A stretch of DNA of 64,000 nt. It comes from Actinopolymorpha rutila (GTDB taxonomy: Bacteria > Actinomycetota > Actinomycetes > Propionibacteriales > Actinopolymorphaceae). Positions 6,601 to 15,364 of the stretch are shown here, in pieces. The stretch spans positions 992,001-1,056,000 of the forward strand of contig NZ_JACBZH010000001.1 of NCBI RefSeq assembly GCF_013407855.1, written 5' to 3'. The notes below the pieces were generated by a model that was not told where the DNA came from, did not search any database, and saw only the letters and a program-made list of their open reading frames with translations. A program made the translations under genes and the position numbers. Within the stretch, counting starts at the first letter, position 1; every line of letters starts with the position of its first letter.

Positions 6601-8126
6601 CGGCTAGCCCGACGTGCGAGGTTCGCCTCGGCCATTCGCTTCAGGGACGTCCGGTCCAGCTTTCCCGTGGCTGTGCGGGGCATGTCGTCGAGGACGACTA
6701 TTTCCTCGGGCGCCTTGTAGCCGAGCCTCGCGCGCGCGAACTGGATCAGTTCCTGGCTGGTGGGTTGCTCGGTCCCTTCCGTGAGGGTGATGTAGGCGCG
6801 GACGTTCTCACCATGCACAAGGTCGTGGATCCCGATCACCCCGGCGCTCGTGACGCCCGGGTGCTGGAGCAGGGCACCTTCGACCTCCTGGGGGCAGATG
6901 TTCGAGCCGTCGTGGACGATGATTTGCCTCTTGCGCCCGCAGAAGAAGAAGTAGCCCTCCTCGTCGACTCGCATCATGTCGCCTGAGTCCAGCCACCCGT
7001 TGCTGAAGGCCGCCTCGGTCGCGCCCGGGTCGTCCCAGTAGCCGGCGGTAGCCGCGGGAGTCTTGATCCACAAGCGGCCTGCACTCCCGGCCGGCAGCTC
7101 CTCGCCGTCCTCGTTCTGGATTGACAGCGAGACCGCGGGAACCACCTGCCCGACCGAACCGAGCTTGATCCGACCTGACGGCGGGCTCACCGTCACCAGC
7201 CCGACTTCCGTCATGCCGTAGGCCTCGTCGATCACCAACCCGCTCAGCGCGGTGAACTCCCGCTCCAGCTCGGCGGAGACGGTGTCACCCGCCGCCCGGC
7301 ACAGCCGCAGCGAGGCGAAGTCGTCGTGCCGGGCGCCGTGGTCGCGGGTCAGGGCGAACAGCTTCGAAGGAAGCATCGACAGCGCCGTCGGGCGGTCTTC
7401 GCGCAGCAGCGGGAGCAACTCGTCTGCATCGAACGTGTGGGCCACAATCACGCCTGCGCCCACGCTCAGCGAGGCGAACGACAGGTAGAACGCACCAAGG
7501 TGCGACAGCGACGAACCAGCCAACAGCAGATCGTCCGGGCTGAACTCGAGCCCTGCCGCCCCGATGGCCAACATCCAGCCGAGAGTCTCGTGGGTATGCG
7601 TGACCCCCTTCGGGCGACCGGTACTCCCTGAGGTAAAGAAGATCACGGCCGGCGCCGCCGGAGGAGGAGGCGGCGGAGGGGAAGATAGAGCCTGCCCCTC
7701 AACCAGCTCGTCGAAAACCGGACCCGCTCCTCGCCCGCCGCCGTAGCTGATGGTGCCCAACGGCAGCTGCCGGGCGAGCTGGCTTGCGGCGAGATCCTCC
7801 TCCCGCTCGGCGTGCGCGAGCAGCGCGCGGGCTTTGCTGACCGCCAGGGCGTGATCGATCTCCGGCGCCATGTAACGGTAATTGAGGGGCGTTGCGACCA
7901 GGCCCGCCTTGAAACAGGCGAGGTAGTGAACGATGAGTGCAGGACGATTCGGCATGAGCGAAGCGACCCGATCACCCGGGTTCAGCCCCAGACCCAGCAA
8001 ACCCGCAGCCAAGCGATTACTAAGGTCATCGAGCCTGCGCCACGTCCAGCGCGTATCCGCCGAGATCAGCGCGAGCCCTTCAGGATTAGCATCCAGACCA
8101 GCGCGAAGCAGACCGCACGGGCTCAC
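6597..8126 (-). CDS. AMP-dependent acyl-CoA synthetase/ligase
   Basis: The 509-aa enzyme belongs to the adenylate-forming superfamily, which activates a carboxylic acid with ATP and transfers it to CoA or a carrier. It carries the phosphate-binding loop FFTSGSTGRPKG, the A5 motif DEAYGMTEVG, the A7 region WLDSGDMMRVDEEGYFFFCGRKRQIIV and the C-terminal catalytic lysine region RTATGKLDR. I chose the GTG at 8126 because GGAGGGG precedes it closely. The frame stays open to an ATG at 8270, but that extension is low-complexity and lacks a site. It is coupled to the small gene at 6451. The substrate cannot be told. Confidence 0.88.
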   Translation of the reverse strand: MSPCGLLRAGLDANPEGLALISADTRWTWRRLDDLSNRLAAGLLGLGLNPGDRVASLMPNRPALIVHYLACFKAGLVATPLNYRYMAPEIDHALAVSKARALLAHAEREEDLAASQLARQLPLGTISYGGGRGAGPVFDELVEGQALSSPPPPPPPAAPAVIFFTSGSTGRPKGVTHTHETLGWMLAIGAAGLEFSPDDLLLAGSSLSHLGAFYLSFASLSVGAGVIVAHTFDADELLPLLREDRPTALSMLPSKLFALTRDHGARHDDFASLRLCRAAGDTVSAELEREFTALSGLVIDEAYGMTEVGLVTVSPPSGRIKLGSVGQVVPAVSLSIQNEDGEELPAGSAGRLWIKTPAATAGYWDDPGATEAAFSNGWLDSGDMMRVDEEGYFFFCGRKRQIIVHDGSNICPQEVEGALLQHPGVTSAGVIGIHDLVHGENVRAYITLTEGTEQPTSQELIQFARARLGYKAPEEIVVLDDMPRTATGKLDRTSLKRMAEANLARRASR

Positions 8127-8270
8127 CGGCCCCTCCAACGCCCTTCCGGCAAACCCGGCCACGCTGCCACCCCCGTGAGCGAGATCAACATCGAACGCCG
8201 TAGAAGCGAATGAGGAGCCGCCTGCAGAGTGAGCTGAGGTTGGTTGCGAAGCCCGACCTGGAGCCGCCAT

Positions 8271-8762
8271 TCAACAGGCGCATCCCCATCTGCCTTGCTG
8301 GTGCCGCAAGATCCAGGAAGCCTTCAAGCGCTCTCGACACCCCACAGGAGCGTACTTCCTCAAGCCGGGCTTCGCTGCCTGCCAACTGACCCCAGCGTGA
8401 AAGCGGGCAGTTCGTGATCCAGGTGCCCGTTCCTACGGATAGCTGCCCACCGCGCCGGGCAAGGCTACGGGCCGCCGCTCTCCCGGACCAAGCCAGGACA
8501 CCGGCCAACCCCTCAGTCCCTCTGACCGCATCCGGCCCCGTGGGGGATCGCCCCGGCCACCTGCGCTGGCTCCGGATAGGTGCGCGCTCCGCGGCCGAAG
8601 CCCTAGCGAGAGCCGCCGGGGCGATCGACCGAGACGGTACAGGGCCTCGGAGACATTCGCAGCGGCTGTAGAGCGGCTTCTTCAGCATCAAATGCGGTGA
8701 CTGAAGAGCACGCGTAGAGTTGACGCTCGTCCCCTGCCACCGGTGAATACCGAACAGAGCGC
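8271..8762. other. Non-coding stretch with a long inverted repeat
   Basis: No gene is supported. A perfect 12-bp inverted repeat, GATCGCCCCGGC at 8546-8557 and GCCGGGGCGATC at 8615-8626, encloses 57 bp and could fold as RNA or mark an element end. The open frames here lack ribosome binding sites and look like shadows. Confidence 0.4.
8546..8626. repeat. Perfect 12-bp inverted repeat in non-coding DNA
   Basis: The two arms GATCGCCCCGGC (8546-8557) and GCCGGGGCGATC (8615-8626) are exact reverse complements 57 bp apart in a region without genes. The function is unknown. Confidence 0.5.
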
Positions 8763-9074
8763 CTAAAAATGGCACAAGAGAACCATGCCGCCAATGGCCG
8801 ACGTAGTGAACACGTCGCCGATGATGTCTGCCCGTCCGAGGTCGACCGAGCCGTGAAGGCACAAGCCCATCACCTCATCACGGATGCGCACCGCCAGCTC
8901 GAGGACCTGGGATACCTCGGCCCCGACCAGGGCGACCGTGGCGGCCAGGGCGCCGGCGCGCACTGCTGGTCGGCCGATGGCCACCACCCAGCCAATGCCG
9001 ACGAACCTGACGAGGCCGCCGGTCCGGACCGCTAACGGCCTGGCGAGTTCTCCGAGGAGCCAGCTTCTAATCAC
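8763..9074 (-). CDS. Small putative membrane protein, coupled to a winged-helix gene
   Basis: The 103-aa frame starts at the GTG at 9074, overlapping the stop of the winged-helix gene by 8 bp. The product has two hydrophobic stretches (LVRFVGIGWVVAIG and AGALAATVALVGAEV) and a hydrophobic C-terminus (TSAIGGMVLLCHF). No family is recognised. The overlap with a regulator-like gene is the main argument that it is real. Confidence 0.4.
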   Translation of the reverse strand: MIRSWLLGELARPLAVRTGGLVRFVGIGWVVAIGRPAVRAGALAATVALVGAEVSQVLELAVRIRDEVMGLCLHGSVDLGRADIIGDVFTTSAIGGMVLLCHF

Positions 9075-9384
9075 GGGGCCGGTCTGAGTCCTTCCGGTAG
9101 AGCGCAGTGGGCCGCCACATCTGTCGCCAGGACGAGCCTGGCACCAGCTCTGCGACGCCGAGCTCGCGCAAACGGTTGAGCGTGTTGCGTACGTTGCCGT
9201 CGTCGGTCCATCCGAGCATCTCGGCAATCGTGCGCGGCGACACGCCCTCCTCCCCGTTGACATCGAGGAGCGCTGCCACCTGCCGCTGCATCGAACCGAC
9301 GAGGCGGTCCCGGAAGTCCGGCTGTTCCGTCGGCCTGGCGGTGAACGCGGCAGCCAGCTCGGCCGCCGCGGTGGACAGCGTCAT
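9067..9384 (-). CDS. Winged-helix DNA-binding protein
   Basis: The 105-aa protein is read from the ATG at 9384; the frame stays open further up, but that part overlaps a stranded gene fragment on the other strand. Residues about 35-85 read as a winged helix (VSPRTIAEMLGWTDDGNVRNTLNRLRELGVAEL), with an N-terminal helix rich in alanine. The C-terminal stretch RQMWRPTALYRKDSD is typical of a wing plus tail. It is probably a transcription regulator with the adjacent small membrane protein as partner or target. No strong ribosome binding site is seen. Confidence 0.5.
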   Translation of the reverse strand: MTLSTAAAELAAAFTARPTEQPDFRDRLVGSMQRQVAALLDVNGEEGVSPRTIAEMLGWTDDGNVRNTLNRLRELGVAELVPGSSWRQMWRPTALYRKDSDRPRD

Positions 9385-9396
9385 AAGTAACTGAGC

Positions 9397-9540
9397 GATG
9401 GCACGGTTCACCTGCTCATCGGAGTTCCGGATGTCGCGACGACCGCCCTCTACGCCCTGGCCCTGGCCGCGGTCTTCGTGGTGTGGCGCCGTTGTGAGGG
9501 GACTCTGTCGATCCACAGCATCGTCACCTGCCGACGCGAG
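9397..9540 (+). pseudogene. Stranded internal fragment of the COG4705-like membrane protein gene
   Basis: Bases 9433-9540 match 14091-14198 inside the complete gene at about 90% (roughly 11 mismatches in 108). In frame, similarity extends upstream to 9397. The fragment encodes HLLIGVPDVATTALYALALA and then WRRCEGTLSIHSIVTCRRE, against VVVGVPYVATTAFYALALA and WRRCEGTLSIHSIVTRRRE in the full gene. There is no start codon and no continuation. It is a relic of a second copy of that gene or region. Confidence 0.8.
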
Positions 9541-9943
9541 CAGTCGACTCCGAAGTCGTGCATCCCCCGCACCTCTGAGCCTCCGCGACAGTCACGGGAG
9601 CAGGAATCAGCAGCCTCCCCACCGGAGCAGTAGCCGGCGGCTTCTGGTACCGGCCTGGGAAAGACGGCGAGGTCCCCGAGATTCTCGCGACCCACCCTGT
9701 CGTCTTCGTCGACGTGGAAGGACGGCATGGCGTACGCAGAGTGGGCCGGTAAGCAGCTCCCCGCAACTCGCTAATGACCCACGTGGGACGACATACCCAG
9801 TCCGGAGGGATCTTGGTCCCGGCCACACAGTTGGCGTTCGACGCAACCGTCCAACGCAGTCTGTGACCATGAGACGGCTGGCCGGCAGGCCGGTAGCGTT
9901 GTGATGTGACGCTGAGCGAGGTCTTGCGTGGGGGAGGTTTGCA
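9541..9943. other. Intergenic stretch before the cupin gene
   Basis: No gene or RNA is supported. Open frames on both strands lack ribosome binding sites and recognisable motifs. The stretch lies between the stranded membrane-protein fragment and the cupin gene and probably holds the cupin promoter. Confidence 0.4.
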
Positions 9944-10330
9944 ATGTCCAGCTTGGAATCGAAGAGTTTCAGCACACCGGACGAGACCCGGAGTTTTGCC
10001 GACAAAGGTGCCGCTGAGATGGTGGTGCTCGACGGTAACACCGTCTTCAAGGACCGGTTCGAGCCGGGATGGCGTTGGTCCGAGCACGTCCGCCCGCTCG
10101 CTGGAACCACCACCTGTCAGTCCCCGCACATGTTCTATGTCGTTTCGGGGCGAATGCACTTCCTGATGGACGATGGTGCCGAAGGCGACGTGGGCGCCAA
10201 CGAGGTCGCGCGGATCGAGCCGGGTCACGACGCCTGGGTGGTTGGGAGCGACCCGTGCATCATCGTCGACTTCGGCGCCACCGCTACGTTTGCGCTGCCG
10301 GCTCAGAGAACGGCAGGCACGAAAGCATAG
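9944..10330 (+). CDS. Cupin domain protein
   Basis: The 128-aa single-domain cupin starts at the ATG at 9944 behind GGGGGAGG. The first cupin motif region reads RWSEHVRPLAG...CQSPHMFYVVSGRMHFLMDDG, and the second is EVARIEPGHDAWVVGSDPCIIVDF. Small cupins of this kind bind a metal or act as sensors and isomerases; the two-histidine first motif is only partly present here. It is the last gene before the second attachment-like repeat. Confidence 0.8.
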   Translation: MSSLESKSFSTPDETRSFADKGAAEMVVLDGNTVFKDRFEPGWRWSEHVRPLAGTTTCQSPHMFYVVSGRMHFLMDDGAEGDVGANEVARIEPGHDAWVVGSDPCIIVDFGATATFALPAQRTAGTKA

Positions 10331-10375
10331 ACGCCGGCCTTACAGGCCCGCGGCGCTGACAATCCCCCGAGCCCA

Positions 10376-10434
10376 AATCGGGCGGTTAGGGGGTCAAGTC
10401 CCGTCGCTGGCTCTCGACGTAAGCCCAGGTCGGA
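10376..10434. repeat. Putative attachment site, copy 2 (direct repeat with 3174-3232)
   Basis: The copy matches 3174-3232 at 55 of 59 positions. The T-arm-like segment is degraded (GGGGGTCAAGTCCCG), so it can no longer fold as a tRNA end. With copy 1 it brackets a segment of about 7.2 kb. Confidence 0.7.
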
Positions 10435-10505
10435 GTTCACCTGGCCTGGACTTTGCTTGACCCCGGCGCGGCAGTTGTCACCTGCAGAAGGCCGTGGGTT
10501 GGTCG

Positions 10506-12587
10506 TCACTGCTTGACGATCTTCGCCAAGGTCGCCTTGGCGAACCTCCTGAGACGTGTCCGTACGGCGGATGGGGCGTGGCCCACCAGGGTACGAGCTA
10601 CCCGACGGGCGGGGGGATACGTGACGACCTCACCTGCCAGCCTGCGAGCGAGCAGCGTCGAACGCGAGATCCGATGGGCTCCTGCAAGGTTCGCCCGGCC
10701 GCGGGCGTCGACGTCGAGCTGACCGACAATCACCGCGGGTCGTTCGTCGCCGTCGAGAAGGGCGGACACGCGCCAACGGCTGTCCGGAGAGAGCGGTAGC
10801 CGGCGAAGGGTGGCGACCATGCGTGCCCTGCCGGACTGGTCGGCGACCAGTGCCGCGGGTACGACGTGACTCGGTGCCGCGTCCGGGTCGTCTTCGTTCA
10901 GCAGGACGAGCTTCGCGCTCACGGCCGGGCTACCCATCGGATGGACGATGGGAGCGGCCAGTTCGATCTCGCGGCCAGCGGCCGGCAGAGGCGTCCAGGC
11001 CCGTCCGCCGACTGCCTTCGCCAAGGTCTTGCCGCGGCGGTCGACGTCGAGACTCAGGTTGTCGTGCCCCTCGGTGAAGTACGGCACGACAAGCAGGTTC
11101 TGCTGACCTAGAAGGGCGGGCAGGCATCCGTCCTGCAGGGCGGCGACATCGGAGGTCCCGAGCCGGACGCGCTGATCGAATCCGACGAGGACGACGCGTG
11201 CCCAGAGGTCCCAGATTCCCTTGCCGAGTGGGCGTCCGCCGGCCGCGCGCTCGGGGTCGACCGTAACCGAGCCGCGGATGCGCACGCTCGTGCGATGGCC
11301 GTCGCCGGTGTCGGTCGCCGTCCGTTCGTCGTACGTGAGCTGGACCTTGGCAGGAATCAGCCATTCGGCGGCAGTCTCCCGGTCGCGGATGGAGACGTCG
11401 ACACGTGCGCTTCGGAGTTCGTTACCGAGGTAGCCGTCATGCCAGTCCAGAAGCTCCTCACTCAGCGCGGGATCCAGGTAGTACTTTCCGTCCTCCTGGT
11501 GGACTGCAAGCACTTCCTCGCCGGCTCCGGCTTCACGTTGGAGGTAGGCATCGAACCGCAGCTTGAGACGGCCGTCGCTCCAACTCACCGACTCCAGAGG
11601 CGTCCTCGCCTTGATCGCGCGACAGCGTTCGGCGAGGGTGACCAACTCGTCGAGGCGGCCTGCCATCAGCAGGGACGCCTTCATGCGAAGCAACGCGGGG
11701 AGCCCCGCAGTAACGCCGTCGGTCATCCGTTCCAGCGCGAGCTTGCGGATCTCGCGGAACAGTTCTTCGCGGTACGCGGGCAGGTACTTGAGGAGCGAGG
11801 CGTCGTTGATCCGGCCGAGCATCTCCGTTCGGTAGAAGCGCCGCAGAATCTTGTCCCGGAAGGCTCCTGGTTCGGTGTTGTCCTCGACGACCTGCAGCAC
11901 GTCGCGCAGGTTGTCGTAGTACCCGACGGGGTCGATCGGTGCCGAGCCGGCGTTGTTCTTGTCGGTGCGGCGCCAGTAGTAGTAGCAGGTGTAGTCGCCG
12001 AGGATCGAGACCGCTTTGGCGGGAAAGTAGGCCTGTATCATGTAGAGCTGGTCCTCGAGACGGCGCTTGCCCTCCGGGAACCGGATGTTCTGCTCCTCCA
12101 GGAAGGTCTTCCGGAACATCTTGTGCGGGGTCAGGCTGTCCCAGAGGGGGAAGTCGCGGATGGTGACCTTGTGCCTGGTGGTCTTCCACACGCTGATCGG
12201 AACGCCTCGCCAGTTGCTGACCACCTTGCCGATAACGATGTCCGCGCCGTTACGACTACCGAGCTCGTAGAGCCTCCGGAGTGCGTCGGGCGCCATGTAG
12301 TCGTCCTGGTCGACGTACTGGATGTACTCGCCGCGGGCGGTGTCGACGCCCACGTTGCGTGGCTTGCCCGGCCATCCGGAGTTGGGAATGTGAATGACCC
12401 TGACATTCGAGTGTTCCTCGGCGAGCTTGTCCAGCCGGGCCGGAGTCTCGTCGGTCGATCCGTCGTCGACGAAGACGACTTCGAACTCGTCCGGGCTCAA
12501 TGTCTGACCGAGCAGAGACTCGATGCATCTGTCGATGTCGGTCCCGGGGTTGTAAACCGGAACCACCACGCTCACCTTCAACGGCAC
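10506..12587 (-). CDS. Family 2 glycosyltransferase with large C-terminal domain
   Basis: The 693-aa protein starts at a GTG behind GGAGG seven bases away. Residues 1-230 form a GT-A fold: VVVPVYNPG at the N-terminus, VVFVDDGSTDET for nucleotide-sugar binding, VDQDDYM as the metal-binding DxD-like motif and an acidic catalytic region near RRLEDQLYM. Residues from about 350 to the end are beta-rich and unassigned. Such enzymes build cell-wall polymers or capsular glycans in the cytoplasm. No transport or polymerase gene is adjacent, so the product is unknown. The gene ends 72 bp from the attachment-like repeat. Confidence 0.88.
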   Translation of the reverse strand: MPLKVSVVVPVYNPGTDIDRCIESLLGQTLSPDEFEVVFVDDGSTDETPARLDKLAEEHSNVRVIHIPNSGWPGKPRNVGVDTARGEYIQYVDQDDYMAPDALRRLYELGSRNGADIVIGKVVSNWRGVPISVWKTTRHKVTIRDFPLWDSLTPHKMFRKTFLEEQNIRFPEGKRRLEDQLYMIQAYFPAKAVSILGDYTCYYYWRRTDKNNAGSAPIDPVGYYDNLRDVLQVVEDNTEPGAFRDKILRRFYRTEMLGRINDASLLKYLPAYREELFREIRKLALERMTDGVTAGLPALLRMKASLLMAGRLDELVTLAERCRAIKARTPLESVSWSDGRLKLRFDAYLQREAGAGEEVLAVHQEDGKYYLDPALSEELLDWHDGYLGNELRSARVDVSIRDRETAAEWLIPAKVQLTYDERTATDTGDGHRTSVRIRGSVTVDPERAAGGRPLGKGIWDLWARVVLVGFDQRVRLGTSDVAALQDGCLPALLGQQNLLVVPYFTEGHDNLSLDVDRRGKTLAKAVGGRAWTPLPAAGREIELAAPIVHPMGSPAVSAKLVLLNEDDPDAAPSHVVPAALVADQSGRARMVATLRRLPLSPDSRWRVSALLDGDERPAVIVGQLDVDARGRANLAGAHRISRSTLLARRLAGEVVTYPPARRVARTLVGHAPSAVRTRLRRFAKATLAKIVKQ

Positions 12588-12850
12588 GGTTCACCTCCAC
12601 GAGGACTGGAGAGGCCTGCCCAGTGGCCCCTCCACCGCACATCGCAACAGCACCGGGACGAGACTGGAGACGGTCACCTGTGACCTGCGCAGGCGCCGTC
12701 GTCCTTCCGTCCCAGCGTGAAGATCCGGCGAGGACGCTATATGTGGAGATCATCTTGCTCGGGCCGCTTTACGAAAGCTTTAGGACGCGACCGGACAGTC
12801 GGCGCGCCAGCTTGGCGGACCGAGGTCGTGTCAGCGGGTCGAGCGGTACG

Positions 12851-13576
12851 TCATGCGGTGGGGATGACCTGGAAGACCTCGGCCAGGCGGCCTGCGGGAA
12901 GCCCGGCGCCGAGTGCAGCCTTGGCAGCCGTCTCGCGGATTCGCTGGGCGAGGTCGTCGCGATGGCCTGTCTGGCTGCGGTGCGCGCGGAGTGCCTCGAC
13001 CTTGATGTCGACGGTGTCGGTGATGTCGACGTACGCATTCGGTTCGGCGGCACCCATCAGCCATGCCTGGGAGGCACGCCACGGTTGCCAACCCTCGTCG
13101 TCGTGAAGCTCGGGGTGGATGAAGCGGTTGGCTGCATCGGGATAGATCGCGCACAGCGTGGCTTCGCCGACCGCGCGGTGGTCGGGGTGGTTGCTGCGGA
13201 TGAAGTCCTGGGTCCGTTCCGGTGCCCAGGTGAGGACGAGGTCGGGCCGGACCCGCCTGATCTGACGTGCGACGTCGCGGCGAAGCGCGAGCGTGACCTC
13301 GACTCGGCTGTCGGAGTAGCCGAGGAACGTGACGTCGGCGACTCCGAGTTCGCGCGCGGCCGCGCGGGCTTCTGCCTGCCGGACGGCGGCCACCTGGTCT
13401 CGGGGAGTCTGACCCAGTTGGCCGGCGTCCCCATTGGTCACGATGCAGATGGCGACCTCGAGTCCGGCGCGTGCCCAACCGGCGATCGTTCCACCTGCGA
13501 GGAAATCCAGATCGTCCGGATGCGCTGCGACGGCCAGCACGCGGGCTACGTCGCGTACGTCAGTTCGGTTGTCCAC
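12851..13576 (-). CDS. PIG-L/LmbE-family deacetylase
   Basis: The 241-aa protein (GTG at 13576) has the zinc-binding motif AAHPDDLDF near the N-terminus and a second HPDH motif at about residue 120, diagnostic of the PIG-L family. These enzymes remove N-acetyl groups from sugars such as GlcNAc-inositol in mycothiol synthesis or from glycan precursors. The frame is open for another 100 codons upstream, but that part is low-complexity and lacks a start signal. It lies in the same direction as the glycosyltransferase, 263 bp away, and the two may act on one glycan. Confidence 0.85.
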   Translation of the reverse strand: MDNRTDVRDVARVLAVAAHPDDLDFLAGGTIAGWARAGLEVAICIVTNGDAGQLGQTPRDQVAAVRQAEARAAARELGVADVTFLGYSDSRVEVTLALRRDVARQIRRVRPDLVLTWAPERTQDFIRSNHPDHRAVGEATLCAIYPDAANRFIHPELHDDEGWQPWRASQAWLMGAAEPNAYVDITDTVDIKVEALRAHRSQTGHRDDLAQRIRETAAKAALGAGLPAGRLAEVFQVIPTA

Positions 13577-13763
13577 CCGCCCACCCTGGCATTCCTGATC
13601 GTCCGTTGTCGACGGGTCAGGTCCGGATGGTGACCGGCTGTCAGGACGGCTTTTGGCTTCCTTGTACGGCGCTTTGCCGGTTCCCCGGCTTTGGCACATC
13701 TGCGGTGCGTAGGCTCCCCGGGCCGCCTCGGTCCCGCCCTGTTGGACCCTCTTCTGCCTGGGA

Positions 13764-14555
13764 GTGATGAGCCTGATGTCCTCGCCTGTACGTGTGCTGG
13801 AGCGTGGCCCGCGTGCACCGGTCGCACCCAAGGTGCCGGAGATCACTGTTCTGTTCTGGGTGATCAAGGTCCTTACCACAGGAATGGGCGAGGCTGCCTC
13901 CGACTACCTGGCGAAGGTCAACCTGGTGCTTGCCGCGGCGGTCGGGTTGCTCGGGTTCACCGTGGCGATGTGGTTGCAGCTGCGAACGCGACGCTACGTC
14001 GCGTCGGTGTACTGGTTCGCGGTGGCGATGGTCGCCGTATTCGGCACGATGGCCGCCGACGGGGTGCACGTGGTCGTGGGCGTCCCGTACGTCGCGACGA
14101 CCGCGTTCTACGCCCTGGCCCTGGCCGCGATCTTCGCGGTGTGGCGCCGTTGCGAGGGCACCCTGTCGATCCACAGCATCGTCACCCGCCGCCGTGAATT
14201 GTTCTACTGGGCGACAGTGCTGGCGACGTTCGCGCTGGGCACCGCCGCGGGGGACCTGACCGCGTTCACGCTCCACCTCGGCTTCCTGGCGTCTGCGGTG
14301 CTGTTCGCGGTTGTGATCACGGTCCCGGCGTTGGCCCGGTGGTCGCGACTCATGGGTGGCGTAACCGCGTTCTGGTTCGCCTACGTCGTCACCCGGCCGT
14401 TGGGCGCGTCGATCGCGGACTGGTTGGGCAAGCCGAGGTCGCTGAGTGGCCTGGGTTACGGCGACGGAGTGGTGACCCTCGCCGCGGCGGCCGTGTTCGT
14501 CGGGCTCGTCGCCTACGTTGCCCGCACCGGCCACGGCATCCAACGACCGGCGTGA
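13764..14555 (+). CDS. COG4705-like polytopic membrane protein
   Basis: The 263-aa protein is almost entirely hydrophobic, with about seven membrane segments after an N-terminal tail (ITVLFWVIKVLTTGMGEAASDYL). The conserved stretch WRRCEGTLSIHSIVTRRRE lies in a loop. It resembles the uncharacterised membrane-anchored proteins of COG4705. Start codons GTG 13764 and ATG 13767 are both possible. A fragment of a near-identical gene lies at 9397-9540. It is transcribed toward the TetR gene, 68 bp downstream. Confidence 0.75.
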   Translation: MMSLMSSPVRVLERGPRAPVAPKVPEITVLFWVIKVLTTGMGEAASDYLAKVNLVLAAAVGLLGFTVAMWLQLRTRRYVASVYWFAVAMVAVFGTMAADGVHVVVGVPYVATTAFYALALAAIFAVWRRCEGTLSIHSIVTRRRELFYWATVLATFALGTAAGDLTAFTLHLGFLASAVLFAVVITVPALARWSRLMGGVTAFWFAYVVTRPLGASIADWLGKPRSLSGLGYGDGVVTLAAAAVFVGLVAYVARTGHGIQRPA

Positions 14556-14586
14556 AACCGGGCACCGACCTGGTCCGCCGACTGCG

Positions 14587-14609
14587 ACTCTAGAGTCCGA
14601 CTCTAGAGG
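14587..14609. promoter_or_regulatory. TetR operator, 9-3-9 palindrome
   Basis: CTCTAGAGT, three bases, ACTCTAGAG is a perfect inverted repeat ending 14 bp before the TetR start codon, consistent with autorepression. The same motif with the same spacing occurs at 16270-16292 upstream of the methyltransferase. Confidence 0.8.
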
Positions 14610-14623
14610 TCTAGGCTGGGTGC

Positions 14624-15253
14624 ATGAGCCCTGTCAGAACACCCGGCAAACGGGCGCAACAAGCCCAACGGACGCGGCAGAAGGTCGTCGCCGCAGCCCG
14701 GGAGCTGTTCATCAGCCAGGGATACGGAGCGACGACGCTCCAGGAGATCGCCGACCGAGCCGGCGTCTCGGTGCAGACGATCTACTTCTCGTTCGGCAAC
14801 AAGGGCTCGGTCCTCAAGGAGGTTGTCGACACTTCCGTCGCGGGCGACGACGAACCGGTCGCCACCATGGACAGGCCGTGGTTTCGTGAGGCGATCGATC
14901 AACCGAGCGCCGCCGAGCAACTAGAAGCCCACGTGCACGGGACTCGAAGGATCCTCGACCGTGTTGCTCCGATCACGGAGATGGTGCGCACCGCTGCACT
15001 CACCAACCCCGATCTTCTGGATCTCTGGGAGCGGGACGCAAACCCTCGACACGTTGTCCAGACGGCTGCGGCGCAGGCACTGGCAAGCAAACCCGACGCC
15101 GTTTCCGACCTGTCCGTAGCGGAAATTGCCGATCGGCTTTACGGCGTGCTTAGTCCCGAGCTCTATCTGCTGCTGGTCCGGGACCGAGGGTGGGAGCCCG
15201 GGGACTGGGAGAGCTGGGCGCTCGACACCCTTCGCCACCAGCTCTGCCGCTGA
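14624..15253 (+). CDS. TetR-family transcriptional regulator
   Basis: The 209-aa protein has the N-terminal TetR helix-turn-helix at residues about 15-62: RQKVVAAARELFISQGYGATTLQEIADRAGVSVQTIYFSFGNKGSVLKEV. A helical ligand-binding domain follows, with no recognisable ligand signature. The palindrome directly upstream and the identical one in front of the convergent methyltransferase gene mark both as its likely targets. Confidence 0.92.
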   Translation: MSPVRTPGKRAQQAQRTRQKVVAAARELFISQGYGATTLQEIADRAGVSVQTIYFSFGNKGSVLKEVVDTSVAGDDEPVATMDRPWFREAIDQPSAAEQLEAHVHGTRRILDRVAPITEMVRTAALTNPDLLDLWERDANPRHVVQTAAAQALASKPDAVSDLSVAEIADRLYGVLSPELYLLLVRDRGWEPGDWESWALDTLRHQLCR

Positions 15254-15364
15254 CCGTCCCACACACGGTCGGGCACAGGCCGGGCTCGGCGTGGTTGTCG
15301 ACCAACCCCGCCGCCCGGTACCTGCCTCGCCTGGTCTACGCCCTTCCGTGCTGAGTCTGTGCTG

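Noticed and set aside
8185-8862. 225-aa minus-strand frame
   Set aside because: Low-complexity, no start signal, overlaps the acyl-CoA synthetase N-terminal extension; high G+C keeps such frames open by chance.
11295-12683. 462-aa plus-strand frame
   Set aside because: It lies antisense to the glycosyltransferase gene, which has clear motifs and a ribosome binding site; the antisense frame has none.
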